NCBI GenBank assembly: GCA_036822015.1
Contig: DAISIL010000036.1
Span: 1 to 33,096 of the forward strand
DNA length: 33,096 bases
From: DAISIL01 sp036822015
GTDB lineage: Bacteria > Bacteroidota > Bacteroidia > Cytophagales > Bernardetiaceae
Direction of reading: 5' to 3'
Shown piece after piece: positions 16,910-25,047 of this stretch. Made by a program: the position numbers and the translations under genes. The notes under the pieces are model-generated. The model was not told where the DNA came from, did not search any database, and worked only from the letters and a program-made list of their open reading frames with translations. Position 1 is the first letter of the stretch. Every line of letters starts with the position of its first letter.

Positions 16910-17983
16910 ATGAAACACCCCCTCCTCCAAATCCTGCTTCCCTTAACGGCTTTTCTGGGGCTGGCGTGGTATTTCTCCGACATCTTCGCTTATTTTTTGA
17001 TTGCTTTTGTCCTGACGGCCATCCTACGCACACCCACCAACTACATCAACCAAAACTATATCTTTGGCTACAAAATACCGCGCCTGCTGGCCATCTTGAT
17101 TGCCTTTGCCATCCTGGTCTTGATTATTGCGCTGTTTATCATTCTCTTCATTCCCCTGGTCCGCGATCAGATCAACGTCATCAGCACGATTGACTACGAC
17201 GAACTGTTTGCACAGTTGAGCCAGCCCATTACGCGCATCGAGAACTTCCTCTTTGAACGGGGGTTGATCTTGCAGAAGGGATTTTCGTTCAACCTACGGG
17301 ACTACCTGACGGACTTCTTCGGGGAGAACTCCTTAAAGCAGATCATCAACCAGGTCTTGTCCACGACGGGCAATGTCTTTGTGGGCAGCATTGCGGTCAT
17401 TTTCATTACGTTTTTTTTGCTTTACGAAAAAGGCATCTTGCGCAAGCGGCTCATCGCCCTGACCCCCAACAAATACTTTGAGGTTTCGATTACGGCTTTT
17501 TACAAGATCGAGCGCCTGCTCTCCAACTACCTCCTGGGCTTGCTCTTACAGATGCTGTCCATCTTTACGATTGCAGCCATTGGCCTAAAAATCGTCGGCA
17601 TTGATTATGCCATCACGATTGCTATCTTTGCAGCATTGGCTAATCTGATCCCGTATGTGGGCCCGATTTTGGGGGCTAGCTTTGGTATCATGGTATCGCT
17701 TTCGACGGAGTTTGCGTTTCGGTCGGAGCAGTACTTACTCGTGTTGGTGAAGGTGGGGATTGTGTTTCTGGTCGTTCAGTTGGTGGACAACTTGATCTTG
17801 CAGCCGGTGATCTTCTCGAAGAGTGTCAAGGCGCATCCTTTGGAGATATTTTTGGTGGTCTTCATTGGGGCGGCCATTGGCGGGGCAGTGGGGATGATCC
17901 TGGCCATCCCGACTTATACCATCGGGCGCGTCTCGGTGCATGAGTTTTATGTGGGCTACAAACAATACCGTGTCTTTCGCTAA
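16910..17983 (+). CDS. AI-2E family transporter (UPF0118 permease)
   Basis: A 357-residue protein with about eight membrane segments. It begins M-K-H-P-L-L-Q-I-L-L-P-L-T-A. The family pattern is visible: two N-terminal helices with a short loop, a long soluble region (about 85-150), then helices with N-L-I-P-Y-V-G-P-I-L-G and V-D-N-L-I-L-Q-P-V-I-F, the most conserved motifs. Family members have been linked to autoinducer-2 export, Na+/H+ exchange or other small-molecule export, so the substrate is unknown. The stop is 6 bases before the phosphatase gene, suggesting a shared transcript. Confidence 0.92.
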   Translation: MKHPLLQILLPLTAFLGLAWYFSDIFAYFLIAFVLTAILRTPTNYINQNYIFGYKIPRLLAILIAFAILVLIIALFIILFIPLVRDQINVISTIDYDELFAQLSQPITRIENFLFERGLILQKGFSFNLRDYLTDFFGENSLKQIINQVLSTTGNVFVGSIAVIFITFFLLYEKGILRKRLIALTPNKYFEVSITAFYKIERLLSNYLLGLLLQMLSIFTIAAIGLKIVGIDYAITIAIFAALANLIPYVGPILGASFGIMVSLSTEFAFRSEQYLLVLVKVGIVFLVVQLVDNLILQPVIFSKSVKAHPLEIFLVVFIGAAIGGAVGMILAIPTYTIGRVSVHEFYVGYKQYRVFR

Positions 17984-17989
17984 CTAGCT

Positions 17990-19397
17990 ATGTCTCTACT
18001 CGACAAACTTACCCGATGTGGTATTGAGGATCATCTCCCCGAAACCGAAAAACGTAAAATATACATCCTCAACAACTGGAACTTGATCGCCATACTGGCT
18101 CAGGTCCCTTATACGTTTGCCTCCTTGCTGGTTCAGGATTTCATCTCGGCACTATCCAACCTGACTTACGTGATCGTGGCACTGGTGAGCTACGGGTTTA
18201 GTTTTCGGGGTAAGCATNNNNNNNNNNATCGTGATTGGCTTTCCGATCGTGACAGCAGTAACCAACTGGCTCTTCGGCAACCAGGGACATATCCTCCTGC
18301 TCTTTGGGATTATGGCACTTTCGGTGCCTTTCTTTTTCGACGAAAAAAAAGAAAACCTCCTGTTGGGGGCCTATGTCATCGTAGTCGCGATGCTGGGGTA
18401 TTGGTTTGGCAATACCCCTGTCTTTGACCAAAGTGGCTATCCTTTTGTGAATCGGATTTTTGTGGCAATCAACGTATTCGTTACTGTGGTCGTGATCGTG
18501 GTGATGGTACGCATCCTGAATCAAGAAAACCTGCGCTTCCAGCGGGAGATCGCTCGGCAGCGCGACCACTTATCGGAGATGAACCAAGAGGTTACGAACC
18601 AAAACGAGGCTCTCCTATCAAGCAGCCGCCTGATTGAACGCAAAAACAAAACCATCACGGACTCGATACGCTATGCCCAGCGCATCCAATCTGCCCTCAT
18701 GCCCGCCCCTGGTGAGCTTCAAGACCGCTTTCCCGATCACTTTTTGCTCTACCAACCCAAAGACATCATCGGTGGTGATTTTTATTGGCAAGAGACCGTA
18801 CCCGATGGGGTCTATCTGGCCGTCGCCGACTGCACCGGACACGGCGTACCCGGCGCACTGATGAGTATGCTCGGCGCCAACTTGCTTTCCCAGATCGTCC
18901 TGGGCGGCACACGCGACCCCGATCAAGTCTTGACGCAACTCGACCTGTACATCCGTCGCCAACTCCGGCAGGATAAAGCTACCTCCGACATCCGCGATGG
19001 CATGGACATCAGCCTCTGCTACCTCTCCGACCAAACCGTACAGATCGCCTCGGCACAACGCCCCGTCTTGCTCCAGCACCAAGACCAAAGTTGGCACACC
19101 ATCAAAGGAGACAAAAACCCTATCGGAAGTGGCGTTTATGCTGCCAAAAACTTTACTTGCCATACATTTCCCCGAAAAGAAATCAAGGGTATTTATCTTT
19201 ACACCGACGGTTGTACCGACTGCTTTGATGAGCAGAACACCAAAAAAATCGGACGCAAACGCTGGACAAATTGGCTCATGGAGACAGCCCACCTACCCGC
19301 CCCAGTACAAGGCGAAGCACTACAAGAACGACTGCACCGATGGAGAGGCAGTACGCCACCCATCGACGACCTACTCGCTTTACATCTTCGTATCTAA
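17990..19397 (+). CDS. membrane SpoIIE-family protein phosphatase, interrupted by an assembly gap
   Basis: The 5' part (17990-18217) encodes a soluble start and two membrane segments. The 3' part (from 18228) encodes further membrane segments, a coiled coil (about 18510-18660) and a PP2C/SpoIIE domain. Metal-binding motifs are present: G-G-D-F-Y-W, A-D-C-T-G-H-G-V-P-G-A, G-M-D-I-S-L and Y-T-D-G-C-T-D. The two halves are offset by one base across 10 Ns, so the gap is mis-sized (the true length must be a multiple of three) and the gene is probably intact. Such proteins are output phosphatases of signalling or partner-switching pathways in Bacteroidota. No kinase or anti-sigma partner is adjacent. 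Confidence 0.88.
18218..18227. other. assembly gap (10 Ns)
   Basis: A run of ten undetermined bases begins exactly at a codon boundary of the phosphatase gene and shifts its frame by one, so 10 is a placeholder or wrong length. Confidence 0.98.
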
Positions 19398-19412
19398 TCG
19401 CTTTCTCTGCCG

Positions 19413-20519
19413 ATGTTACAAATCATCAACACCCCTTTCCCCGATCCCAGCCACCAGGGATACCAAGTACAAACCGCCCCCATGACACCCGAAGATCGGG
19501 CGCGCTTTCAAGACGTATCCAGGGATAGCTGGAAGCCTCCCGCTGCTATCCTGTCTCTGTTTGCGATCATTTTTATTTCGCTTGCCCTGCTGGGCATCCC
19601 GGTATCTATCGAACTGATAAGCGGGATTGGCTTTTTCGGTCTTGTCGTCCTTGTTCTGACCATCTACCAGAGGTTCAGCATTCAGCGCGACCGCATCGAA
19701 GACAAAAAAGAAATCATCACGGCCACCATCGACAGCCGATCAGAACGATACATAAAAACCGGAGCAGACAGAATCCAACGTTTGTACTACTTTCTCGAGT
19801 CGCAGGGCCAACAAATCTCCGTCTGCCAGGAGGTCTATCAACACATACAAGCCGGCGATGTGTATCAAGTCGAGCAGGGGCGGCACAGCAAACAAAAAAT
19901 ACAGGAGCGCATCTACAAAAGCCACGCTACGGCTACCGAGGTCTCCTCTGACTCCCCCGAGCCTACCCCCCTGACTGCCCAGGACAAAGCCCTCGTCGGG
20001 CAGCTATACCAACGGATACTCAAGCACACCCGACGCCATACCTTCAGGCATAGCCGTTTTATGCTCTTGTTCGTGTTTGTGTTTTATGCCGTCTTTCTCT
20101 GGTTGATCGGCGATACGGGCGTATTTGTGCCGGCTCTTCGATGGTTTTGGTTGTGGTGCTTGCTCTATTGGGTGTTGGTGGCCGTTTGGCTCGACCACAC
20201 CATCAACAAAAAGCTACGTCTCTGGAAAGCCGACACCCAAACGGACTATGTTTTTGTGGCAAAAACGGTTTTTGTGGATAAAATCAGATCGGGGGATAGC
20301 CATCGGGAGCGCGTGTTGGTTGTCTCTCCGACCCAATCCATCAAGAGCATCTACCAGACGCTGCTGGTCATGGATCAGCGCGGCATCTGCTATGCCCTGG
20401 GCGATACCGCGCTCTTCGAGCGGGTGGCCTTGCAGCAGCCCTATACCTTGCGCTATCTGCCCAACAGCCACGCCTGGCTATCGCTTACCGCACCCGACGG
20501 GCGAGGGCTTTACCCCTAA
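19413..20519 (+). CDS. unknown four-transmembrane protein
   Basis: A 368-residue protein without a recognised family. Residues 1-40 are soluble. Two membrane helices lie at about 43-88, followed by a charged, probably coiled region to about 210 that includes T-I-D-S-R-S-E-R-Y. Two more hydrophobic helices lie at about 212-270. A soluble C-terminal part contains V-L-V-V-S-P-T-Q-S. It starts 15 bases after the phosphatase stop and ends 24 bases before tatD. Its position suggests co-expression with the membrane phosphatase, but nothing in it shows a function. Confidence 0.8.
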   Translation: MLQIINTPFPDPSHQGYQVQTAPMTPEDRARFQDVSRDSWKPPAAILSLFAIIFISLALLGIPVSIELISGIGFFGLVVLVLTIYQRFSIQRDRIEDKKEIITATIDSRSERYIKTGADRIQRLYYFLESQGQQISVCQEVYQHIQAGDVYQVEQGRHSKQKIQERIYKSHATATEVSSDSPEPTPLTAQDKALVGQLYQRILKHTRRHTFRHSRFMLLFVFVFYAVFLWLIGDTGVFVPALRWFWLWCLLYWVLVAVWLDHTINKKLRLWKADTQTDYVFVAKTVFVDKIRSGDSHRERVLVVSPTQSIKSIYQTLLVMDQRGICYALGDTALFERVALQQPYTLRYLPNSHAWLSLTAPDGRGLYP

Positions 20520-20531
20520 GGCTTATTTTTG

Positions 20532-20539
20532 TATCTTTG
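20532..20539 (+). promoter_or_regulatory. -7 element just before tatD, possible leaderless start
   Basis: TATCTTTG matches TAnnTTTG exactly and ends 4 bases before the tatD ATG at 20544. The predicted start site would fall at or next to the A of the ATG. No good -33 TTG is present at the usual distance (TTT/TTA there), so strength is uncertain. Confidence 0.5.
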
Positions 20540-20543
20540 CGGA

Positions 20544-21308
20544 ATGAACTTTGTCGATACACACGCCCACCTATACAGCCGTAAGTTTGCCGACGACCGT
20601 CTGGAGATGATCGACCGCTGCCGAGCCGCGCAGGTAAATCGGGTGTATTTGCCCAACATTGATGCGGATTCGGTGGAGCCAATGCTAGAAGTTCAAGCCC
20701 TTGATTCAGAGATGTTTGAGATCATGCTGGGCTTACATCCTTGCCATGTCAAGAAGGACTTTGAGCAGATACTCTACCAAATCGAAGACTGGTGGAAGAC
20801 GACCACACCCGTAGCCGTAGGAGAAATCGGACTAGACCTTTATTGGGACAAAAGCCTGATGGCGTACCAACAAGAGGTCTTCCGGATACAGATGCGCTGG
20901 GCCAAGGAACGCCGGCTGCCCATCGTGATCCACAGCCGGTCAGCCAACCGCGAGACCATCGACCTGGTGAAGGAAGAGAAAACGGAGGATTTATGGGGCG
21001 TTTTTCACTGTTTTTCGGGGACGCTCACCGAAGCCCAGGAGATGATCGACCTCGGGTTTTGCCTCGGCATTGGTGGTGTGGCTACCTTCAAAAACGGCGG
21101 GCTAGCTCCCGTCATCGAAGCCATTGACCTACAACATCTCGTCCTCGAGACCGACAGCCCCTACCTGGCACCCGTACCGCATCGCGGTAAGCGCAACGAG
21201 AGCAGCTACATCCCGATCATCGCCCAGACCATCGCTACGATCAAGGGCTGCTCCATCGAAGAAGTCGCCCAGATCACTACCCAAAACGCCCAACATTTAT
21301 TCCATTAA
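20544..21308 (+). CDS. TatD-family metal-dependent hydrolase
   Basis: A protein of 254 residues from M-N-F-V-D-T-H-A-H-L. This start places the first metal-binding motif D-T-H-A-H at residues 5-9, as in the family. Also visible are G-E-I-G-L-D (metal-bridging glutamate), V-I-H-S-R (histidine), F-H-C-F-S-G and L-E-T-D-S-P-Y-L (aspartate). TatD enzymes are 3'-5' DNA/RNA exonucleases or D-aminoacyl-tRNA deacylases of the amidohydrolase superfamily. An ATG five codons upstream (20529) overlaps the -7 element and was rejected. Confidence 0.93.
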   Translation: MNFVDTHAHLYSRKFADDRLEMIDRCRAAQVNRVYLPNIDADSVEPMLEVQALDSEMFEIMLGLHPCHVKKDFEQILYQIEDWWKTTTPVAVGEIGLDLYWDKSLMAYQQEVFRIQMRWAKERRLPIVIHSRSANRETIDLVKEEKTEDLWGVFHCFSGTLTEAQEMIDLGFCLGIGGVATFKNGGLAPVIEAIDLQHLVLETDSPYLAPVPHRGKRNESSYIPIIAQTIATIKGCSIEEVAQITTQNAQHLFH

Positions 21309-21315
21309 CTCAACT

Positions 21316-22182
21316 ATGCTTTACGCTGCCCACTCGCTCCGTACCTCGGACGGACTTATCCTACACCTCCACCAGCAGGCTCCCAGCACACAATCCCCCA
21401 AAGCCGTCTTGCATATCGCACACGGGATGTTTGAGCATGGCGGAAGATTCAAAGAGACGATGCAAGCCCTTGCCAATCAAGGTTTTTTGTGTTGTGCCTA
21501 CGATCAGCGTGGCCACGGACGCTCCGAGGGCAAGCGCGGCGATACGCCCTCTTATACCCAGCTGTTGAGCGACATCGAACGCTTTTTTGACTTAGGCTAC
21601 CAGGCACATCCCGATCTGCCACACTTCTTGCTCGGGCATAGCATGGGCGGGGCCCTGGTCATCAACTTTGCCTTGCGCAAGCGGCCACCCATCCAGGGGA
21701 TCATCGCCTCTGCTCCCTGGCTAAGGCTGGCCTTTGCGCCCGAAGCCTGGAAAATACACCTGGGCAAGCTGATTGCACAAATCTTTCCCGCCTTTGCCCA
21801 ACGGACGAACATGGAACTCTCCATCCTCACCCGCGATCCAGTCGAGATAGCCGCTTATACCCAAGACCCCTTGATGCACAACCAGATCACGGCCCGTTTT
21901 TTTATAGAGGCCTCTCGGGCAGGCGATTGGGCAATGGCCCGGGCAGGTAACCTGCGCGTGCCGATCTACCTCTACCACGGCACTACGGATTATGTAACCT
22001 CCCTGGAAGCCAGCCAAAACTTTGCCGCCGCCACTCCCCAGCATCTCATCGACTTTGAGCCACTTGAAGGCGCGTATCACGATCTTTTCCATGACCTTGA
22101 CCGCGAGGCAATCATCGAAAAGACAGCCCGATGGATGGAGCAGCAGCTACAAAACAGCAAGACCTACCAAGCGCAGGCTTGA
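21316..22182 (+). CDS. alpha/beta hydrolase, monoacylglycerol-lipase-like
   Basis: A 288-residue protein starting M-L-Y-A-A-H-S-L-R-T-S-D-G-L, 7 bases after the tatD stop. H-G-M-F-E-H-G-G-R-F is the oxyanion-hole region. The nucleophile is S109 in G-H-S-M-G-G. Candidate acid and histidine are in Y-H-G-T-T-D-Y and A-Y-H-D-L. This is the pattern of bacterial and eukaryotic monoglyceride lipases (serine aminopeptidase S33 group). It is probably cytoplasmic, as there is no signal peptide. The tail A-Q-A and its stop lie inside the terminator. Confidence 0.9.
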   Translation: MLYAAHSLRTSDGLILHLHQQAPSTQSPKAVLHIAHGMFEHGGRFKETMQALANQGFLCCAYDQRGHGRSEGKRGDTPSYTQLLSDIERFFDLGYQAHPDLPHFLLGHSMGGALVINFALRKRPPIQGIIASAPWLRLAFAPEAWKIHLGKLIAQIFPAFAQRTNMELSILTRDPVEIAAYTQDPLMHNQITARFFIEASRAGDWAMARAGNLRVPIYLYHGTTDYVTSLEASQNFAAATPQHLIDFEPLEGAYHDLFHDLDREAIIEKTARWMEQQLQNSKTYQAQA

Positions 22183-22200
22183 TAGGTCTTCTTTCTTCCT
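22159..22200 (+). terminator. terminator overlapping the hydrolase stop codon
   Basis: AAGACCTA (22159-22166) pairs with TAGGTCTT (22183-22190) and CAAGC (22168-22172) with GCTTG (22177-22181), with one C-A mismatch and a 4-nt loop. The T/C-rich CTTTCTTCCTTC follows. The stop TGA at 22180-22182 is in the stem. Confidence 0.8.
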
Positions 22201-22221
22201 TCAGATGCACTGACGGGTAGC

Positions 22222-22689
22222 TTAATTGGTCTTCATGCGCGTCCAGGTATCGGTACGACCAAAGAGCGATACGCCGATATAGCCCCGTACTTCGATGCTG
22301 TTTTTGTTTTTCATGTTGATCTCGCAGTTGTACGTGCTGCCGCTTTTGGGATCGTAGATCGTGCCGCCATCCCAGACTTTGTTTCCTTTGTAGGAGAAGC
22401 CACGCAACATGACGTAGCCCATCAGGGGCTTATCGCGGAGCGATTCGTCGGGATTTTTCTTATCCGTCTTGGGCTTGCCATCTTCGTCGTTGGGTTCTTT
22501 GAGCCACACGATACGCCCGAAGTATTTGCCGCTCTTTCCGCCCTTATATACCTGAATGCGGGCTGTGCCTTCGCTGGGCAGCCAAAGTCCTACCAGCGCG
22601 TCGCCTTCGTCGTCCTGGGCCATGGCCGAACTTGCCCCGAAAGCACAAACAAAAAGCAACGAAACAAAAAATAAAAATTTGGTTTTCAT
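22222..22689 (-). CDS. DUF2147-like exported protein
   Basis: A protein of 155 residues from M-K-T-K-F-L-F-F-V-S, with a signal peptide ending near A-M-A-Q (residues 22-25). The mature part has the DUF2147 pattern: L-V-G-L-W-L-P-S-E-G-T-A-R-I at the start, K-Y-F-G-R-I-V-W-L, L-M-G-Y-V-M-L-R-G-F, W-D-G-G-T-I-Y-D-P-K-S-G-S-T-Y and G-R-T-D-T-W-T-R at the end. These are small beta-barrel (lipocalin-like) periplasmic proteins of unknown role. An ATG at 22770 precedes the signal peptide and lies beyond a hairpin, so it was not used. It may share the opposing terminator at 22159-22190. Confidence 0.88.
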   Translation of the reverse strand: MKTKFLFFVSLLFVCAFGASSAMAQDDEGDALVGLWLPSEGTARIQVYKGGKSGKYFGRIVWLKEPNDEDGKPKTDKKNPDESLRDKPLMGYVMLRGFSYKGNKVWDGGTIYDPKSGSTYNCEINMKNKNSIEVRGYIGVSLFGRTDTWTRMKTN

Positions 22690-22724
22690 GGATGGTGTGT
22701 TTGGTGATTTGGTTGGATGAAAAA

Positions 22725-22746
22725 TGTAAAATCTTGCTTTGCAAGA
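22725..22746 (-). terminator. weak terminator after the outer-membrane protein gene
   Basis: TCTTGC (22732-22737) pairs with GCAAGA (22741-22746) around TTT. On the minus strand it is followed by TTTTACATTTTTC. It lies 43 nt past the stop of the gene ending at 22789. Confidence 0.45.
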
Positions 22747-22788
22747 AGCGTACCCGCTCTTGTGGTGCATTAACAGACCTTTTGTTTT

Positions 22789-23868
22789 TTAAGGACTTAC
22801 AAGGTTCAGGCTGACGTTAAAGTACAGCGGGTTGGTCAGGGTGTTTTCGCTGAGATACTCCTGATCGCCGAAGAACCCCCTAAAAAACTCCCCGTCATCG
22901 ACGTTGTAGCGGTAGTTATAGCGGTATCCGGCCTGCAAGGCTACCCAAATAAAGCCCGAAAGCGATTTCTCGTAGCTAAGCTGGAAGCGGAGTTCGGAGC
23001 GGCGTAGTTCGATGTCCTCCGAGGGGCCAAACTGCTGACGACGGTTTTGGAGACGGTAGCTATTGCCTTCTAGCTCATACCCCACCCGCAACAAGCTACG
23101 CGAGCTAAAGCTACGGCGATAATGAAAACGCGCCGGAAACACCGTTTCGATGCCCCACTTTTCGCTGCTATGGGTGTAGTTGTAAAAAATGATCGGGATG
23201 TAGTTCAAATCGCCGGCGCGATAGGTGCGCGAGATACCGAAACCGATTTGCTTGCGTTCGTTTTTGCGCCAGCCAAAGATACCCGTGATGCTGTGTTTGA
23301 GATAGCTCAGCGGCTGAAGCTCGTCTAGCCAATAGTCGCCGTTGAGGTCGTGGTTGGCACTATAGATCAAGAAGTGGCGGTCGTTGAGTGGCTTGAAAAT
23401 GGTAACGGCCAGACCCGCGCTCCGCAGGGCCCCGCTCCGGCTCAACGATTGCCCCAGGGCATCGCCAGCGGTTTCGGCGGGATCATCTAAGACGTATTGG
23501 CTCTCCAGGTAGTTGAAGCCGAGGCTGAAAATGATGTTATTTTTGGAGACAATCGGGAAGAGGGTCGCGATTCTTAGCCCGTGAGTTGCACTGACCCCAA
23601 TGTCGTTGGAAAAGTCGGTGGGTTCGTTGGTGGTCAGGGTATAAGGCAACTGATAGTCATAGCCAACAGAGATGAGGCGTTGCGGCGTGAGTCCCAAAAT
23701 TTTGGAGGAGCAAAACCGCTTGGCCCCTTCTTCTACCTCCAGATCACCACTAAATGCACTAAAATCCATATCCGGTGGGGCATCTTCGTCCTCGTCTTCC
23801 TGTGCATATCCCGCTTGGATTCCAAGGCAACTCATCAAGATCAAAAGAAGTAAGTATTTCATTTTCAT
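22789..23868 (-). CDS. predicted outer-membrane beta-barrel protein, unknown function
   Basis: A protein of 359 residues from M-K-M-K-Y-L-L-L-L-I-L, with a signal peptide ending near G-Y-A-Q (residues 20-23). A very acidic stretch E-D-E-D-E-D-A follows. The rest is alternating polar and aromatic residues typical of beta strands (Y-R-R-S-F-S-S-R-S, W-V-A-L-Q-A-G-Y-R-Y-N-Y-R) and ends P-L-Y-F-N-V-S-L-N-L-V-S-P. It could fit a DUF6268-like barrel, but I am not certain. The longer ATG at 23943 would include the promoter and was rejected. Confidence 0.8.
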   Translation of the reverse strand: MKMKYLLLLILMSCLGIQAGYAQEDEDEDAPPDMDFSAFSGDLEVEEGAKRFCSSKILGLTPQRLISVGYDYQLPYTLTTNEPTDFSNDIGVSATHGLRIATLFPIVSKNNIIFSLGFNYLESQYVLDDPAETAGDALGQSLSRSGALRSAGLAVTIFKPLNDRHFLIYSANHDLNGDYWLDELQPLSYLKHSITGIFGWRKNERKQIGFGISRTYRAGDLNYIPIIFYNYTHSSEKWGIETVFPARFHYRRSFSSRSLLRVGYELEGNSYRLQNRRQQFGPSEDIELRRSELRFQLSYEKSLSGFIWVALQAGYRYNYRYNVDDGEFFRGFFGDQEYLSENTLTNPLYFNVSLNLVSP

Positions 23869-23901
23869 AAGGCAGGGTGTGTGTTGATGTGAATGACAAA
23901 A

Positions 23902-23931
23902 CAAAAGTAAAGCAATAAACAAAATAGCCAA
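23902..23931 (-). promoter_or_regulatory. promoter of the outer-membrane protein gene
   Basis: On the minus strand TTG (23931-23929), a 19-nt spacer and TACTTTTG (23909-23902) match the Bacteroidota consensus. The leader would be about 27 nt to the ATG at 23868. Confidence 0.75.
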
Positions 23932-23961
23932 CAATAATACCACAAAAAGCGCGAAAATCCG

Positions 23962-24001
23962 AAAAAAAAATCCCCCTTTTCGTCAGATGACCAAAAGGGG
24001 G
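23962..24001 (-). terminator. rho-independent terminator after rplL
   Basis: CCCCCTTTT (23972-23980) pairs with AAAAGGGGG (23993-24001) around a 12-nt loop. On the minus strand an A then nine Ts (23970-23962) follow. It lies 28 nt past the rplL stop and separates it from the next gene. Confidence 0.88.
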
Positions 24002-24028
24002 AAGAACATTTGCACCAAAGGGCAAAGA

Positions 24029-24403
24029 TTACTTGATCTCTACTTCGGCACCGAGTTCGGTGAGGACTTTGGCCAGGTTGTCGGCTTCTTCTTTGGTAGC
24101 ACCTTCTTTGAGCGGAGCGGGTGCGCCATCGACGAGAGCTTTGGCTTCTTTGAGTCCAAGTCCGAGGAGGGTTTTGACTTCCTTGACAACTTTGAGTTTG
24201 GCTTCGCCTCCTGACTTGAGGATAACATCGAAAGAGGTTTTCTCTTCGGCGGCTTCCTCAGCAGCAGCAGGGCCAGCAGCAACAGCAATGGCTCCACCAG
24301 CGGGTTCGATGCCGTATTCGTTTTTGAGGAGGTCAGCCAGTTCGTTGGCTTCTTTGACGGTAAGACCGACAAGTACTTCGGCTAATTCTTTGATATCTGC
24401 CAT
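24029..24403 (-). CDS. rplL: 50S ribosomal protein L7/L12
   Basis: A 124-residue acidic protein with an N-terminal dimerisation helix pair (M-A-D-I-K-E-L-A-E-V-L-V-G-L-T), an Ala/Pro/Glu-rich hinge around residues 38-56, and the C-terminal domain with E-K-T-S-F-D-V-I-L, K-V-V-K-E-V-K and G-L-G-L-K-E-A-K-A-L-V. It forms the ribosomal stalk that recruits translation GTPases. It is last in the cluster, 83 bases after rplJ. Unlike the usual order, rpoB does not follow. Confidence 0.97.
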   Translation of the reverse strand: MADIKELAEVLVGLTVKEANELADLLKNEYGIEPAGGAIAVAAGPAAAEEAAEEKTSFDVILKSGGEAKLKVVKEVKTLLGLGLKEAKALVDGAPAPLKEGATKEEADNLAKVLTELGAEVEIK

Positions 24404-24486
24404 GACTAAATGGTTCGTTTTGAAGAATGAAATAAAATGTTGAAAAAAGAGACTGTGGAAGCAATCTGTAACACTTAGAAAAAATC

Positions 24487-25026
24487 TTAGTTTTCGCCTT
24501 TTTCGGCAATGGCCTTGATCGCACCTGCCAAACGTCCGCCACCACTGGTGAGCGCACCCGCCAAACGACGACCCGGCGACTGGATGAGCATGATTACATC
24601 TCCGATCAACTCCTCACGCGATTTGAGTTCGCTCAAAGTATCTAGCTGATCCTCACCGATGTAAAGCGAAGAGGCAATGGAAGCACCCTTGAAGAGGGGT
24701 TTTTCGGATTTCTTGCTCTTGCGATAGTCTTTGATGAGCTTAGCCGGTGCGTTGCCCACCTCGGGGGAAAACATGATGCCCGAAAAGCCTTTCAGGACAC
24801 CTTTGGTCTTGAACTCGGAGTAGTCGCCTTCGAGATTTTCGAGGGCTTTCCAAATGAGAGCGTTCTTGACGACACGGTACTCAATGCCTTTTTCGTAGCA
24901 GAGGCGGCGCAACTCGTTGGTTTGGGCGACGCTCATGCCGGAGGAATCGGCGATATAAAAATAATCGGTGGACTTCAACTTTTCGGTCAGTTCCGCCACC
25001 AACTGATGTTTTTCTTCTCTGGTCAT
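24487..25026 (-). CDS. rplJ: 50S ribosomal protein L10
   Basis: A 179-residue protein beginning M-T-R-E-E-K-H-Q-L-V-A-E-L-T. It has the L10 features G-M-S-V-A-Q-T-N-E-L-R-R, Y-R-V-V-K-N-A-L and a long C-terminal helix that carries L7/L12 dimers. It is the stalk base. Only 21 bases separate it from rplA, so there is no room for the long L10 autoregulatory leader seen in E. coli directly upstream. Confidence 0.96.
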   Translation of the reverse strand: MTREEKHQLVAELTEKLKSTDYFYIADSSGMSVAQTNELRRLCYEKGIEYRVVKNALIWKALENLEGDYSEFKTKGVLKGFSGIMFSPEVGNAPAKLIKDYRKSKKSEKPLFKGASIASSLYIGEDQLDTLSELKSREELIGDVIMLIQSPGRRLAGALTSGGGRLAGAIKAIAEKGEN

Positions 25027-25047
25027 GGTGTTGTGGTTGTGATTGGT

